Shown: piece after piece, positions 6,416 through 13,615 of the stretch
Layout of the letters: each line of letters begins with the position of its first letter
Numbering within the stretch: position 1 is the first letter of the stretch
Source: CAYLHB01 sp041908795
GTDB lineage: Bacteria; Patescibacteriota; Minisyncoccia; Phycocordibacterales; UBA12088
NCBI GenBank assembly: GCA_041908795.1
Contig: JAYRER010000034.1
Location: 1-25,042, forward strand
DNA length: 25,042 nucleotides
Direction of reading: 5' to 3'
Made by a program: the position numbers and the translations under genes
The notes under the pieces: model-generated
Told to the model about the DNA's origin: nothing
The model's database searches: none
What the model saw: the letters and a program-made list of their open reading frames with translations, nothing else

Positions 6416-7975
6416 ATGGATATCGCGCTCGCAAAAACCGAATCCGCAGGTTCCGCAGACGAGCTCATTGGATACCTTGATCACCCGACCAGTGCCGACA
6501 TTGAGCTGGTGCGGTCTGCGTACGCATTTGCTCATGAAGTGCATGCGGGGCACGTGCGACTCTCAGGCGAGCCGTACTTCAACCACCTTTACGCTACTGC
6601 ACTCGCACTTGCGGAGTTTGGTATGGGTGCGCGCACTGTGAGCGCGGGCCTCCTTCACGACTGCATTGAGGATCGGGGTGTCTCCGAAGAGGAGTTGAAC
6701 CAACGCTTCGGACCAGAGGTGCTCTTCCTCGTGAAAGGCGTCACAAAACTCGGCGCACTTAAGTACCGTGGTGCACAGCGCCATGTGGAGTCTCTGCGGC
6801 GACTCTTCATCGCAACCTCGCAGGATATACGTGTGCTCATTATTAAACTCATGGACCGTCTCCACAACATGCGCACCCTTGAACATGTCCCCACAGAAAA
6901 GCGCAAGCGTATCGCGTCCGAAACACTTGAAATTTATGCGCCACTCGCCGACCGGCTCGGCATGGGCACCGTAAAGCGTGACCTTGAAGACCTCGCATTC
7001 CCCCACCTCTACCCTGTGGAGTACGCACGTACAGTAGAGCTCATGCGTGAGAGGAAGCAAGCGAAGGAGCCGTACCTTGAGGATGTTGTAGCAAAACTCA
7101 AAAAGGAGCTTGCCACACAGAACATTAAAAGTTTCAGAACTGACTACCGCCGCAAGGGGTATTACTCACTGTACAAAAAGCTCGAAAGAAAAGGTGGTGA
7201 CATTGAAAAAATATTCGACATAATGGCAATTCGAGTCATTGTTCCTACGATGGAAGACTGCTACCGCGTACTCGGGGTAGTGCACGGCACGTGGCGACCG
7301 TTACCCGGCAAAGTGAAAGACTACATCGCACTCCCAAAACCCAATGGTTATCGCTCTATCCACACCACCGTGTTCACTCACGAGGCAGGTCCCATCGAGA
7401 TACAGATACGGAGCGAGGAAATGCACCGCGAGGCGCAGTTTGGCTTCGCCTCCCACCTCTCCTACAAAGAGATTCAGCGCGGCGATCGTGGGGTCGAACG
7501 AAGAAACCGACTATGGTATCGCTACCTCATTCCTTCTCTCCTTCACACAAGAAAAGTGGAACAACTTGTCACTGGCGCTAATATTCCCCGTTGGGTGAAT
7601 GAGCTTGCCGTAGCGCACGGCCCTATCGTAGAGGGAGGAGGAGATCAGAGCTTCCTTGAAGAACTTAAAGAAGATTTTTTTAGTCACCGTGTGTTCGTGT
7701 TTACCCCCAAGGGTGACGTGGTGGACCTGCCGCTTGACTCGAGTCCGATTGATTTTGCGTACGCCATTCACAGTGACATAGGCGATCATATGAGCGGCGC
7801 GAAGGTAAACGGCAAGCTCGCCTCACTCGATACCGCACTCAAAAACGGCGATATAGTGGAAATCGAGGTGAAGCCCGCGAGTAAACCTTCGAAAAAGTGG
7901 CTCGAGTATGTGAAAACGAGCATGGCGCGTAAACACATACACAACGCACTACAAAAAAATCAACGCGCCACATGA
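6416..7975 (+). CDS. (p)ppGpp synthetase/hydrolase of the Rel/SpoT family, lacking C-terminal regulatory domains
   Basis: Makes and degrades the alarmone (p)ppGpp in the stringent response. Domain order: an HD hydrolase (about 35-185) with SGEPYFNHL, HD at 81-82, RFGPEVLFLVKGVTKL and MDRLHN; a synthetase (about 240-350) with RRKGYYSLYKK, FDIMAIRVIV, PNGYRSIHTTV and EIQIR; and a TGS domain (about 422-486, HRVFVFTPKGDVVDLP). It ends at 519 residues, whereas long Rel proteins run to about 730 with helical, zinc-finger and ACT domains that sense the ribosome. Both catalytic centres look complete, so I infer a bifunctional enzyme with reduced ribosome sensing. It is transcribed divergently from mraZ from a leaderless-type promoter. 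Confidence 0.93.
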   Translation: MDIALAKTESAGSADELIGYLDHPTSADIELVRSAYAFAHEVHAGHVRLSGEPYFNHLYATALALAEFGMGARTVSAGLLHDCIEDRGVSEEELNQRFGPEVLFLVKGVTKLGALKYRGAQRHVESLRRLFIATSQDIRVLIIKLMDRLHNMRTLEHVPTEKRKRIASETLEIYAPLADRLGMGTVKRDLEDLAFPHLYPVEYARTVELMRERKQAKEPYLEDVVAKLKKELATQNIKSFRTDYRRKGYYSLYKKLERKGGDIEKIFDIMAIRVIVPTMEDCYRVLGVVHGTWRPLPGKVKDYIALPKPNGYRSIHTTVFTHEAGPIEIQIRSEEMHREAQFGFASHLSYKEIQRGDRGVERRNRLWYRYLIPSLLHTRKVEQLVTGANIPRWVNELAVAHGPIVEGGGDQSFLEELKEDFFSHRVFVFTPKGDVVDLPLDSSPIDFAYAIHSDIGDHMSGAKVNGKLASLDTALKNGDIVEIEVKPASKPSKKWLEYVKTSMARKHIHNALQKNQRAT

Positions 7976-8023
7976 GGCTGCGCTATGTGCCGTGAGGTAG
8001 ATCGAAAATTACTTTCTGTACCC

Positions 8024-9400
8024 CTAAATACTGAAATTGCGCACGGTGTACAGATCTTCATCTTCACTCCGTTCATCTTTTGAACGATCGTCGAGAAGCG
8101 CCATTTCGTCGCGCGTAGAAAAACTTAAAGGCACAACTTCTTCATGAATCGGTCTATTTTCCGCTAGAACCCTCTCTTGCATCACTTCAGCCACTTCATT
8201 CAATACAGTATCCTCCACCAACACATTATCCACCAATACTGGAGCTGGTACGTCCATCACATCAACATTCTCGGCTGTGTACCCTCCCACATCACTCTTT
8301 ACAACATCGGTTATCACACTTTCGTCAACGCTCTCTATGGGCTCAGATAAAGTACCATCAGCAGCTAGAAACATGCGCTCATCCGTTTGAGGCACCGCTT
8401 CAGGGCTAAACACCTCTGACAGGTCATCAGAGAGAATTGCATCATCTACAGTAGCAATTTCAAGTGGAACTGTGTCCGCTAGCAATTCCTCAACGAGTCC
8501 GCTTCGGTTGTCTTCTTGCGTTACCGCCAACGCATCTCCCGCAAACACATCACTCTCCAGCTGGGCTTCTTCTTCGAGTCGCAAAGATGCGAGGAGTGTG
8601 CCCAATTCTTCCGCAGAAAAATAGCTTATCACCACCCTACCACCTACCGGTCTCGGCTCAATCTGCACCCGAGTACCTAGATGCTCGGTGAGTTGACGCT
8701 CAAGGGCAAGTATTTCTGGATTGATTTTGTACCTTTCGGTCACCTTGTCTTGGGCTATCCTTCGCGCAACCGCTTCAGTCTCCCGAACAGTCAGTTTCTT
8801 GAGTACAATTTCTTCGGCAAGCGTACGCTGTTCATCGGGCCTGTTACCTAGCATGAGGAGTGGACGTGTGTGACCTTCTGTGAGTTTTCCCTCAGCGACG
8901 TATGTTAGTACATGTTCTGGAAGCTGAAGGAGGCGTACGGTATTGCTCACATACTCACGACTCCTGCCGAGCTTTCTACCTATTTCTGTGAGGGTGAATT
9001 TGAATTCTTTGTTGAGCCGATCGAACGCACGCGCACGATCAACGGGATTGAGATCCTCTCGCTGGAGATTTTCAATAATTGCGAGCTCGAGCTTAAGGAG
9101 GTCAGACTCTTCGCCGGTGCGAATGATAACGGGTATCTGCGCAAGACCCGCAAGCTTGCTTGCTCGCAAGCGGCGCTCGCCCGCGATGAGCTCATACTCG
9201 ACACGCAAACCTCCGTCCTCAAGGGGTATTTCAGTGCGCGTCACCGTGAGCGGCTGAAGTAAACCGTACATTCGTATACTGTCCGCGAGCTCCTGAAGGC
9301 GCAATTGGTCGAACTCCCTTCGAGGTTGGTATGGATTGGGCTTAATGCGATCAAGCTCCACCCAAAAGATTGAATCTCGGATAGTTTCTTGTGGTGCCAT
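8024..9400 (-). CDS. parB: ParB/Spo0J-type chromosome partition protein with a long acidic tail
   Basis: ParB is a CTP-dependent clamp that loads at parS sites and helps segregate the origin region. The N-terminal ParB domain has IKPNPYQPR (19-27), the CTP-binding GERRLRA (74-80) and ENLQREDLNP (110-119). A helix-turn-helix domain follows (about 130-225, FTLTEIGRKLGRSREYVSN). A possible dimerisation module lies at about 228-272. From about residue 278 to 458 there is a strongly acidic, Val- and Glu-rich, low-complexity tail that ordinary ParB proteins (about 280-300 residues) lack. No parA is adjacent. The gene converges on rel with a 48-bp gap. A palindrome covers its promoter. Confidence 0.92.
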   Translation of the reverse strand: MAPQETIRDSIFWVELDRIKPNPYQPRREFDQLRLQELADSIRMYGLLQPLTVTRTEIPLEDGGLRVEYELIAGERRLRASKLAGLAQIPVIIRTGEESDLLKLELAIIENLQREDLNPVDRARAFDRLNKEFKFTLTEIGRKLGRSREYVSNTVRLLQLPEHVLTYVAEGKLTEGHTRPLLMLGNRPDEQRTLAEEIVLKKLTVRETEAVARRIAQDKVTERYKINPEILALERQLTEHLGTRVQIEPRPVGGRVVISYFSAEELGTLLASLRLEEEAQLESDVFAGDALAVTQEDNRSGLVEELLADTVPLEIATVDDAILSDDLSEVFSPEAVPQTDERMFLAADGTLSEPIESVDESVITDVVKSDVGGYTAENVDVMDVPAPVLVDNVLVEDTVLNEVAEVMQERVLAENRPIHEEVVPLSFSTRDEMALLDDRSKDERSEDEDLYTVRNFSI

Positions 9401-9413
9401 GCGTGTGGTGAAA

Positions 9414-9444
9414 AGTATAGGAGACCCCGCATATCATATGCGGG
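9414..9444 (-). promoter_or_regulatory. parB promoter with overlapping palindrome
   Basis: TATACT (9419-9414, minus strand) is a good -10 box, 13 bases before the parB ATG. The perfect palindrome CCCGCATA-TCA-TATGCGGG (9426-9444) covers the place where a -35 box would lie. It could be an operator for a repressor or a short hairpin. No clear -35 hexamer is present. Confidence 0.5.
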
Positions 9445-9478
9445 AACACTCCCCTACATGTGCTCAGTATACAACTGA

Positions 9479-9506
9479 TTGCCCTCGGGGCAAAGTACGG
9501 TACACT
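9479..9506 (+). promoter_or_regulatory. Promoter of tRNA-Leu(CAA)
   Basis: TTGCCC (9479-9484), a 16-base spacer and TACACT (9501-9506) precede the tRNA 5' end by 13 bases, a normal geometry for a stable RNA gene. Confidence 0.55.
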
Positions 9507-9519
9507 GTGTACTAACCCC

Positions 9520-9604
9520 GCCGGAGTGGTGGAATTGGTATACACGCACGACTCAAAATCGTGTGGCGCAAGCCTTGAGGGTTCGAGTCCCTCCTCCGGC
9601 ACCA
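9520..9604 (+). tRNA. tRNA-Leu (anticodon CAA)
   Basis: The acceptor GCCGGAG pairs with CTCCGGC, the anticodon loop is CTCAAAA in the stem CACGA/TCGTG, a long variable arm (GTGGCGCAAGCC) is present, and the T arm contains GGGTTCGAGTCCC. The 3' ACCA is encoded, unlike most other tRNA genes here. It reads UUG codons. The 133 bp that follow up to the next gene hold a small AAAAG/CTTTT hairpin and nothing else I can name. Confidence 0.95.
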
Positions 9605-9737
9605 ATAAGTAACGTAGTGTGGTGCGCTGGATGCGAGCCACGTATCAGCATACATGCAGGCGTTCTTAAAAGACGCTTTTCATGTGCGCGTTTTCATGTA
9701 TCCTACGGTCAGACAATATCGTTGAAGGAGGTACACT

Positions 9738-10415
9738 GTGGCACAAATTTGCATTGCCTACGACATGGCACCTGAACCGGCACTAGGGCTCTGTGCACGT
9801 ATTGCGCAGACGACACGCATCCCCTTTTCCGACCATATTGTAAAGACGCACGTAGCAACGACACTTATAAACAGTGCATTTGCAGCACAGTTCGCAACAT
9901 ATGGTGAGTGGTTTATTGACGCAAAGCTTTGTCAGCCACCGGACACGAACAGACTCTTTGCACGACTCTTCAAGGTGGCGGGCGCGTCGTATATAACGGT
10001 ACTGGCGTCACACAAGGACTTCCTGCCCGGACTCCGTGCGGTTGTTGAGGAGATTAGTGGCACTGTAAATGTACTCGCGCTTTTGTCGTTAACTTCAGAA
10101 AGTCAGTCAGCGCGTACGATTGTTGCCCGCGCAAAACGAGCTGAAGAGTACGGTGCTGAACACTTTGTTTGCCCGCCAACCGCACTGCGCGTCATGCGTG
10201 CACAGTTTCCTTCCGCACTACTCTTCGTACCGGCTGTACGGGACACAGACGAAACCTGCCACAACCACACCAATGTGGTGTCCTTAGAAAGGGTGGTTCG
10301 TGAAGGTGGAATACCCATCATCGGCCGACCCATCACACAAGATGTGGACCCGGTCAAGAAGGCGGTATTGCTTTATGGGCGCGTACAAGCAATAACCTAT
10401 AGCACGACTTTGTAG
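9738..10415 (+). CDS. Orotidine-5'-phosphate decarboxylase-like protein with altered active site
   Basis: OMP decarboxylase makes UMP in the last step of pyrimidine synthesis. Family marks present are a beta-barrel start CIAYDM, the lysine of IVKTH (matching the usual VKVG), WFIDAKL, LLSLTS, and the C-terminal GRPITQDVDPVKKAV phosphate-binding block. The catalytic DxKxxD motif (usually DLKLHDIP) reads DAKLCQPP: the first Asp and the Lys remain, but the last Asp, which comes from the partner subunit in known enzymes, is Gln. The following HAAGG-type block is LASHK. The GTG start has a strong AAGGAGGT five bases upstream. It is followed 23 bp later by a PyrE-like gene. I call the family with confidence; activity is doubtful. 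Confidence 0.75.
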   Translation: MAQICIAYDMAPEPALGLCARIAQTTRIPFSDHIVKTHVATTLINSAFAAQFATYGEWFIDAKLCQPPDTNRLFARLFKVAGASYITVLASHKDFLPGLRAVVEEISGTVNVLALLSLTSESQSARTIVARAKRAEEYGAEHFVCPPTALRVMRAQFPSALLFVPAVRDTDETCHNHTNVVSLERVVREGGIPIIGRPITQDVDPVKKAVLLYGRVQAITYSTTL

Positions 10416-10438
10416 CGCGTCTTGGAAAGGACAAACTG

Positions 10439-11119
10439 ATGCACAGCATCACCGGACGCACCGCATTGGTGCAGGCGATGGTCAAACACGATTCAATCGC
10501 GTGGAGCGATAGACCAATTACCCTTGCTGGAGGAGGAGAGAGCAACCTTTACGTATACTTCCGCTCAGACGTAACAGACGATCCTATCTATCGTATCGCG
10601 CTCTGCGGGGAACTTCGAAGGATAGTGCGCGGACTCTCCCTCGCACCAAATCTCCAACCATGCCTCTTGCCCGTTCCTACAGCAGGGACGCTTTTGACGG
10701 AGTGTATGTCGACGCTGGATGCCGTATTCCACCCCAAACCTCCGTTCATTGCGACCCGCCCCACCTACAAAGAACCAAAATCACATGGGCCACAGCGCGC
10801 CTACATCGGCGGTGTCCCACGCGAGGACCAGCACTATATCTTCGTGGAGGCGGTGGCAACAACCGGCACTTCTACAACAGCGTTCATTGAACGCGTGCGG
10901 GAGGAGGGCTACTGCGAAAAGCCTCCACACTGCGTGGTACTGCTCGCACGGAACAGACATGTTGAGACACGCATACGAAACGTGCTCAAGGGTGGGAGGG
11001 TTGTAATCCTCTTCACCCTGCCCGATGTGCTCGCAACCATAAACAATGGGGGCATGTGGCAAGATACCGCACGTGCCTCCGAAGCCTATGACGAAGCTAT
11101 GGCGGAATGGTATCGGTAA
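10439..11119 (+). CDS. Orotate phosphoribosyltransferase-like protein with altered PRPP motif
   Basis: PyrE joins orotate to PRPP to give OMP, the substrate of the protein encoded just upstream. The fold marks are LAGGGESNLYVYFR (the usual SGxxSxxYxD block, degenerate), LPVPTAGTLL (FGPAYKGI/VPTAG-type), the flexible-loop YKEPKSHG, and the PRPP loop FVEAVATTGTST. In typical enzymes that loop begins with two acidic residues (EDVxTTG or DDVxTxG); here it is Glu-Ala, so one ribose- and metal-contacting acid is missing. AAAGGA lies 7 bases before the ATG. Together the pair may be a divergent pyrimidine pathway, a salvage variant, or non-catalytic proteins; the sequence does not decide. Confidence 0.7.
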   Translation: MHSITGRTALVQAMVKHDSIAWSDRPITLAGGGESNLYVYFRSDVTDDPIYRIALCGELRRIVRGLSLAPNLQPCLLPVPTAGTLLTECMSTLDAVFHPKPPFIATRPTYKEPKSHGPQRAYIGGVPREDQHYIFVEAVATTGTSTTAFIERVREEGYCEKPPHCVVLLARNRHVETRIRNVLKGGRVVILFTLPDVLATINNGGMWQDTARASEAYDEAMAEWYR

Positions 11120-11130
11120 TGAGACAACAT

Positions 11131-11165
11131 AGAAAGTCCCGCGCTTGCGCGGGACGCTTTCTTTT
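11131..11165 (+). terminator. Rho-independent terminator after the pyrF/pyrE-like pair
   Basis: A stem AGAAAG-TCCCGCGC / GCGCGGGA-CG-CTTTCT with a TT loop is followed by TTTTC. It lies 11 bases after the stop codon and only 15 bases before the miaA start, so it separates the two transcription units. Confidence 0.85.
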
Positions 11166-11167
11166 CA

Positions 11168-11173
11168 CATACT
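11168..11173 (+). promoter_or_regulatory. Putative -10 box of miaA (leaderless type)
   Basis: CATACT lies 6 bases before the miaA ATG, immediately after the preceding terminator. No ribosome binding site fits in between, and the start has the same geometry as rel, clpB and rpmG. I see no good -35 box. Confidence 0.4.
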
Positions 11174-11179
11174 GCGCTC

Positions 11180-12100
11180 ATGTCAGAAAAACAGAACATT
11201 ATTGTTGTTATAGGCCCCACCGCAAGCGGGAAAACATCACGTGCGATAGCGCTCGCCAAAGAACGCGACGGGGAAGTTATCTCGGCAGACTCGCGCCAGA
11301 TCTACCGAGAGCTCGACATCGGTACGGAAAAAGTGACACGGCGCAAAATGCAAGGTATACCACACCACTGTCTCGACATTGCCTCGCCACGCAGAGCTTG
11401 CTCCGTAGAGCGATGGAGGCGATACGCACAGCGTGCAATCGACGATATCGTGCGTCGGGGTAAGGTGCCGATAGTCGCCGGCGGCTCATGGTTCTATGTG
11501 AATGCGCTCGTGTATGGCACCGAGTTCCCAAAGGTAGAACCAAACGCGCATCTGAGGAAACGGCTTGAGAGAAAGACACCGAAGGAGCTCTATACCTTGC
11601 TCGCTTCACTCGATCCCGTACGCGCCGCCACTATAGAACACACGAATCCGCGTCGACTCATCCGTGCAATAGAAATCGCAAACACACTCGGCTCCGTTCC
11701 TCCACTGAGGGGTCGGGAAGCTCAGTATATCGTAGAGTGGATTCTCCTCGACCCTCCACTCGCGGAACTTGAAGTACGCATCGCACAACGTCTCGACCGC
11801 ACCCTTCGCCGCGGACTTGTCCATGAGGTCGAGGGGCTTCGTAAAAAGGGTCTTTCATGGAAGCGCATACACGAACTTGGTCTTGAGTATCGAGCAGTTG
11901 GGGAATTGCTTCGTGGCATCCTTCCCCGCTCATCACTCAAGGAGCGTCTCCTCCGGGACCTTCTGCGCTATGCAAAAAAACAAGGTGCTGCATTTCGCGC
12001 CATGGTTCCTCGCGAGAAATCGCGGGGTCGAAATGAAGCTGTACCTACTCAGCGTCGAGCTCGCGCTCAAGTTCACGAAACTCATTCTCAACGTCTTTGA
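11180..12100 (+). CDS. miaA: tRNA dimethylallyltransferase MiaA
   Basis: MiaA transfers a dimethylallyl group to N6 of A37 in tRNAs that read codons starting with U. Motifs are the P-loop GPTASGKT (12-19), DSRQIYRELDIGTEK (37-51), HHCLDI (62-67), GGSWFYVNAL (101-110, usually GGTGLYxxAL), NPRRLIRAIEI (156-166) and a late YAKKQGAAFR that matches the usual YAKRQxTWFR with Trp changed to Ala. The last 30 residues are Arg-rich and unlike the family; they are encoded opposite the end of xseB, with a 56-bp overlap. A hairpin CCTCGCGA-GAAA-TCGCGGGG (12008-12027) lies within this tail. At 306 residues the length is normal. Confidence 0.93.
   Translation: MSEKQNIIVVIGPTASGKTSRAIALAKERDGEVISADSRQIYRELDIGTEKVTRRKMQGIPHHCLDIASPRRACSVERWRRYAQRAIDDIVRRGKVPIVAGGSWFYVNALVYGTEFPKVEPNAHLRKRLERKTPKELYTLLASLDPVRAATIEHTNPRRLIRAIEIANTLGSVPPLRGREAQYIVEWILLDPPLAELEVRIAQRLDRTLRRGLVHEVEGLRKKGLSWKRIHELGLEYRAVGELLRGILPRSSLKERLLRDLLRYAKKQGAAFRAMVPREKSRGRNEAVPTQRRARAQVHETHSQRL
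12008..12027 (-). terminator. Hairpin downstream of xseB, inside the miaA 3' end
   Basis: A stem of 8 pairs with a 4-base loop lies 17 bases after the xseB stop on the minus strand. It has no T-run, so termination is only a possibility. It also lies inside the coding region of the convergent miaA. Confidence 0.3.
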
Positions 12101-12257
12101 GGCGTTCTTTGAGCGACTTCACGAGCATCGTACCCTCCTTGATTTTTTCCAATCCCTCCTCCACGTCAAACTCGCGCTCCTTCTCAAACCATTGAGCGAT
12201 TTCCTCAAGTCGCTTGAGGTCGTTTTGTATTACTTTTGTTCCTTTTTGTTCCGTCAT
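12045..12257 (-). CDS. xseB: Exodeoxyribonuclease VII small subunit
   Basis: A 70-residue acidic, helical protein. In the family, several XseB chains wrap the coiled coil of XseA to form the nuclease that degrades single-stranded DNA. Typical marks are FEKEREFDVEEGLEKIKEG (24-42), matching the FExALxxLExIVxxLE-type start of XseB, and a second helix ending in ELERELD. It lies 13 bp after xseA, as expected of a co-transcribed pair. The start lacks a clear ribosome site. Its 3' end overlaps miaA by 56 bases on the opposite strand. Confidence 0.85.
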   Translation of the reverse strand: MTEQKGTKVIQNDLKRLEEIAQWFEKEREFDVEEGLEKIKEGTMLVKSLKERLKDVENEFRELERELDAE

Positions 12258-12270
12258 AGTCAGTTACGAC

Positions 12271-13542
12271 TTAGTATACTTGGTGAGTATCCGTGACTGT
12301 AGAACTGATAGTACCATCGGCAACCTTCATGCTCAACTCCGCCCCGCGCTCCACATCTCCCACACTTCGCACGAGCGACCCTTGCGTGTACACGAGTGCG
12401 TAGCCGCGCGCAAGCGCACGTGCGGGGTCGGAGGCGCTAAGAAGCCTCGTGAGCGTCGCCATACGCTCCTCGATACGGATCATTCCACGCTCGAATACCT
12501 GACTCATTCCCTCTCTCGCGCGTAGAACCCGATGCCGGCACTCCTCCACGCGGGCACGGTACCGCTCCTTGCTTGAGGCAAACTTCTCGACTGCGAGGTG
12601 TGTGTGCCCACGCATCACTCCGAGCACGCCACGAAGCGCGCGCACACAGAGCTCCACACGATGCTCGCGTGACTCTTGTGCGCGCACAAACACCTCACGC
12701 ATTGTGCGCACGTGTGTGGGGAGCCCTTCGACGAGCGGCGCCCATGAGCTATTGATGACGTGTGCAACCGCCGTTGGCGTCGAAGCACTGTGGTCCGCGA
12801 CGAGCGTGACGATAGGCGCGTCCACATCATGTCCGATACCCACAATCGTAGGCACCGGACACGCGAAGAGTGCGCGGCACACCGCCTCATTATTGAATCC
12901 CTGAAGCGACTCGAGTGACCCACCCCCTCGGATGAGTATCAGCACGTCGGGAAGTACGCTCATGCGACTCATTTGCTTGATTGCCGACCGAAGCTCATCA
13001 GCGGCCCCCACTCCCTCTACGCTGGAATGAAGAAAGTTAATTTTGATACCTCGAGGAGCGAGGTTTTTTCGCAAATCTTGGAGCACCACACCGTCGCGAG
13101 AGGAAATCACGCCTATCCGTTCAATGAAAAGAGGGATCTCACGCTTCCTTGTGAAGAGCCCCTCACTCTTGAACTTTTCGAGGAGGAGCTCGTACGCACG
13201 CCTCAGTGCCCCTTCGCCCAAAGGTTCAATACTTTTTACCCAGAAGCCGAAGTTCCCCGTTTTGGGCGAAAGCTTCCCATACCCCTCGACCTTGACCGCC
13301 ATTCCCTCCTCCACATTCGCTCCGAGCCTGCGGTACACACCCGCATGGAGCCCGCAACGCAAAATACTCTGAGTCTCTGCGTCCTTGAGCGAGAAAAAGA
13401 CCCAGTCACGGAGCACCTTAAGATCAGTCACCTCACCCTCAACGAAAACCACAAGTGGACTTATAAGCTCATTCACGAGCTCGAGGTACTCGGGTACCGT
13501 AAGCGTACGGTCTTCGATACCCTCTATCAGCGGACGATTCAT
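12271..13542 (-). CDS. xseA: Exodeoxyribonuclease VII large subunit
   Basis: XseA is the catalytic subunit of exonuclease VII, which cuts single-stranded DNA from both ends and takes part in repair. The N-terminal OB-fold (about 14-110) includes VFVEGEVTDLKV and VFFSLKD. The catalytic domain has IGVISSRDGVVLQDL, LILIRGGGSLESLQGFNNE and GIGHDVDAPIVTLVADHSAS (usually GHETDxTIxDxVADxRAxTP). A long, Arg-rich coiled-coil region and a C-terminal DPARALARGYALV follow. At 423 residues the length is normal. The ATG lies only 2 bases after the discriminator base of tRNA-Trp, so its mRNA may be freed by tRNA 3' processing. Confidence 0.93.
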   Translation of the reverse strand: MNRPLIEGIEDRTLTVPEYLELVNELISPLVVFVEGEVTDLKVLRDWVFFSLKDAETQSILRCGLHAGVYRRLGANVEEGMAVKVEGYGKLSPKTGNFGFWVKSIEPLGEGALRRAYELLLEKFKSEGLFTRKREIPLFIERIGVISSRDGVVLQDLRKNLAPRGIKINFLHSSVEGVGAADELRSAIKQMSRMSVLPDVLILIRGGGSLESLQGFNNEAVCRALFACPVPTIVGIGHDVDAPIVTLVADHSASTPTAVAHVINSSWAPLVEGLPTHVRTMREVFVRAQESREHRVELCVRALRGVLGVMRGHTHLAVEKFASSKERYRARVEECRHRVLRAREGMSQVFERGMIRIEERMATLTRLLSASDPARALARGYALVYTQGSLVRSVGDVERGAELSMKVADGTISSTVTDTHQVY

Positions 13543-13544
13543 TG

Positions 13545-13615
13545 CGGGTCCAGCAGGACTCGAACCTGCAAAATCGCTTTTGGAGAGCGACAGTTTACCA
13601 TTAGCTTATGGACCC
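13545..13615 (-). tRNA. tRNA-Trp (anticodon CCA)
   Basis: On the minus strand GGGTCCA pairs with TGGACCC, the anticodon stem-loop is TCGCT-CTCCAAA-AGCGA, and the T arm contains CAGGTTCGAGTCCTG. The discriminator is G and CCA is not encoded. Its first 15 bases form the last codons and stop of the upstream HTH gene, and xseA starts 2 bases after its 3' end. Confidence 0.94.

Noticed and set aside
11960..12060. Frameshift in miaA at the A-run near 11970
   Set aside because: An alternative frame offers WFLARNRG, but the existing frame already gives YAKKQGAAFR with Phe at the expected distance from Tyr, so no shift is needed.
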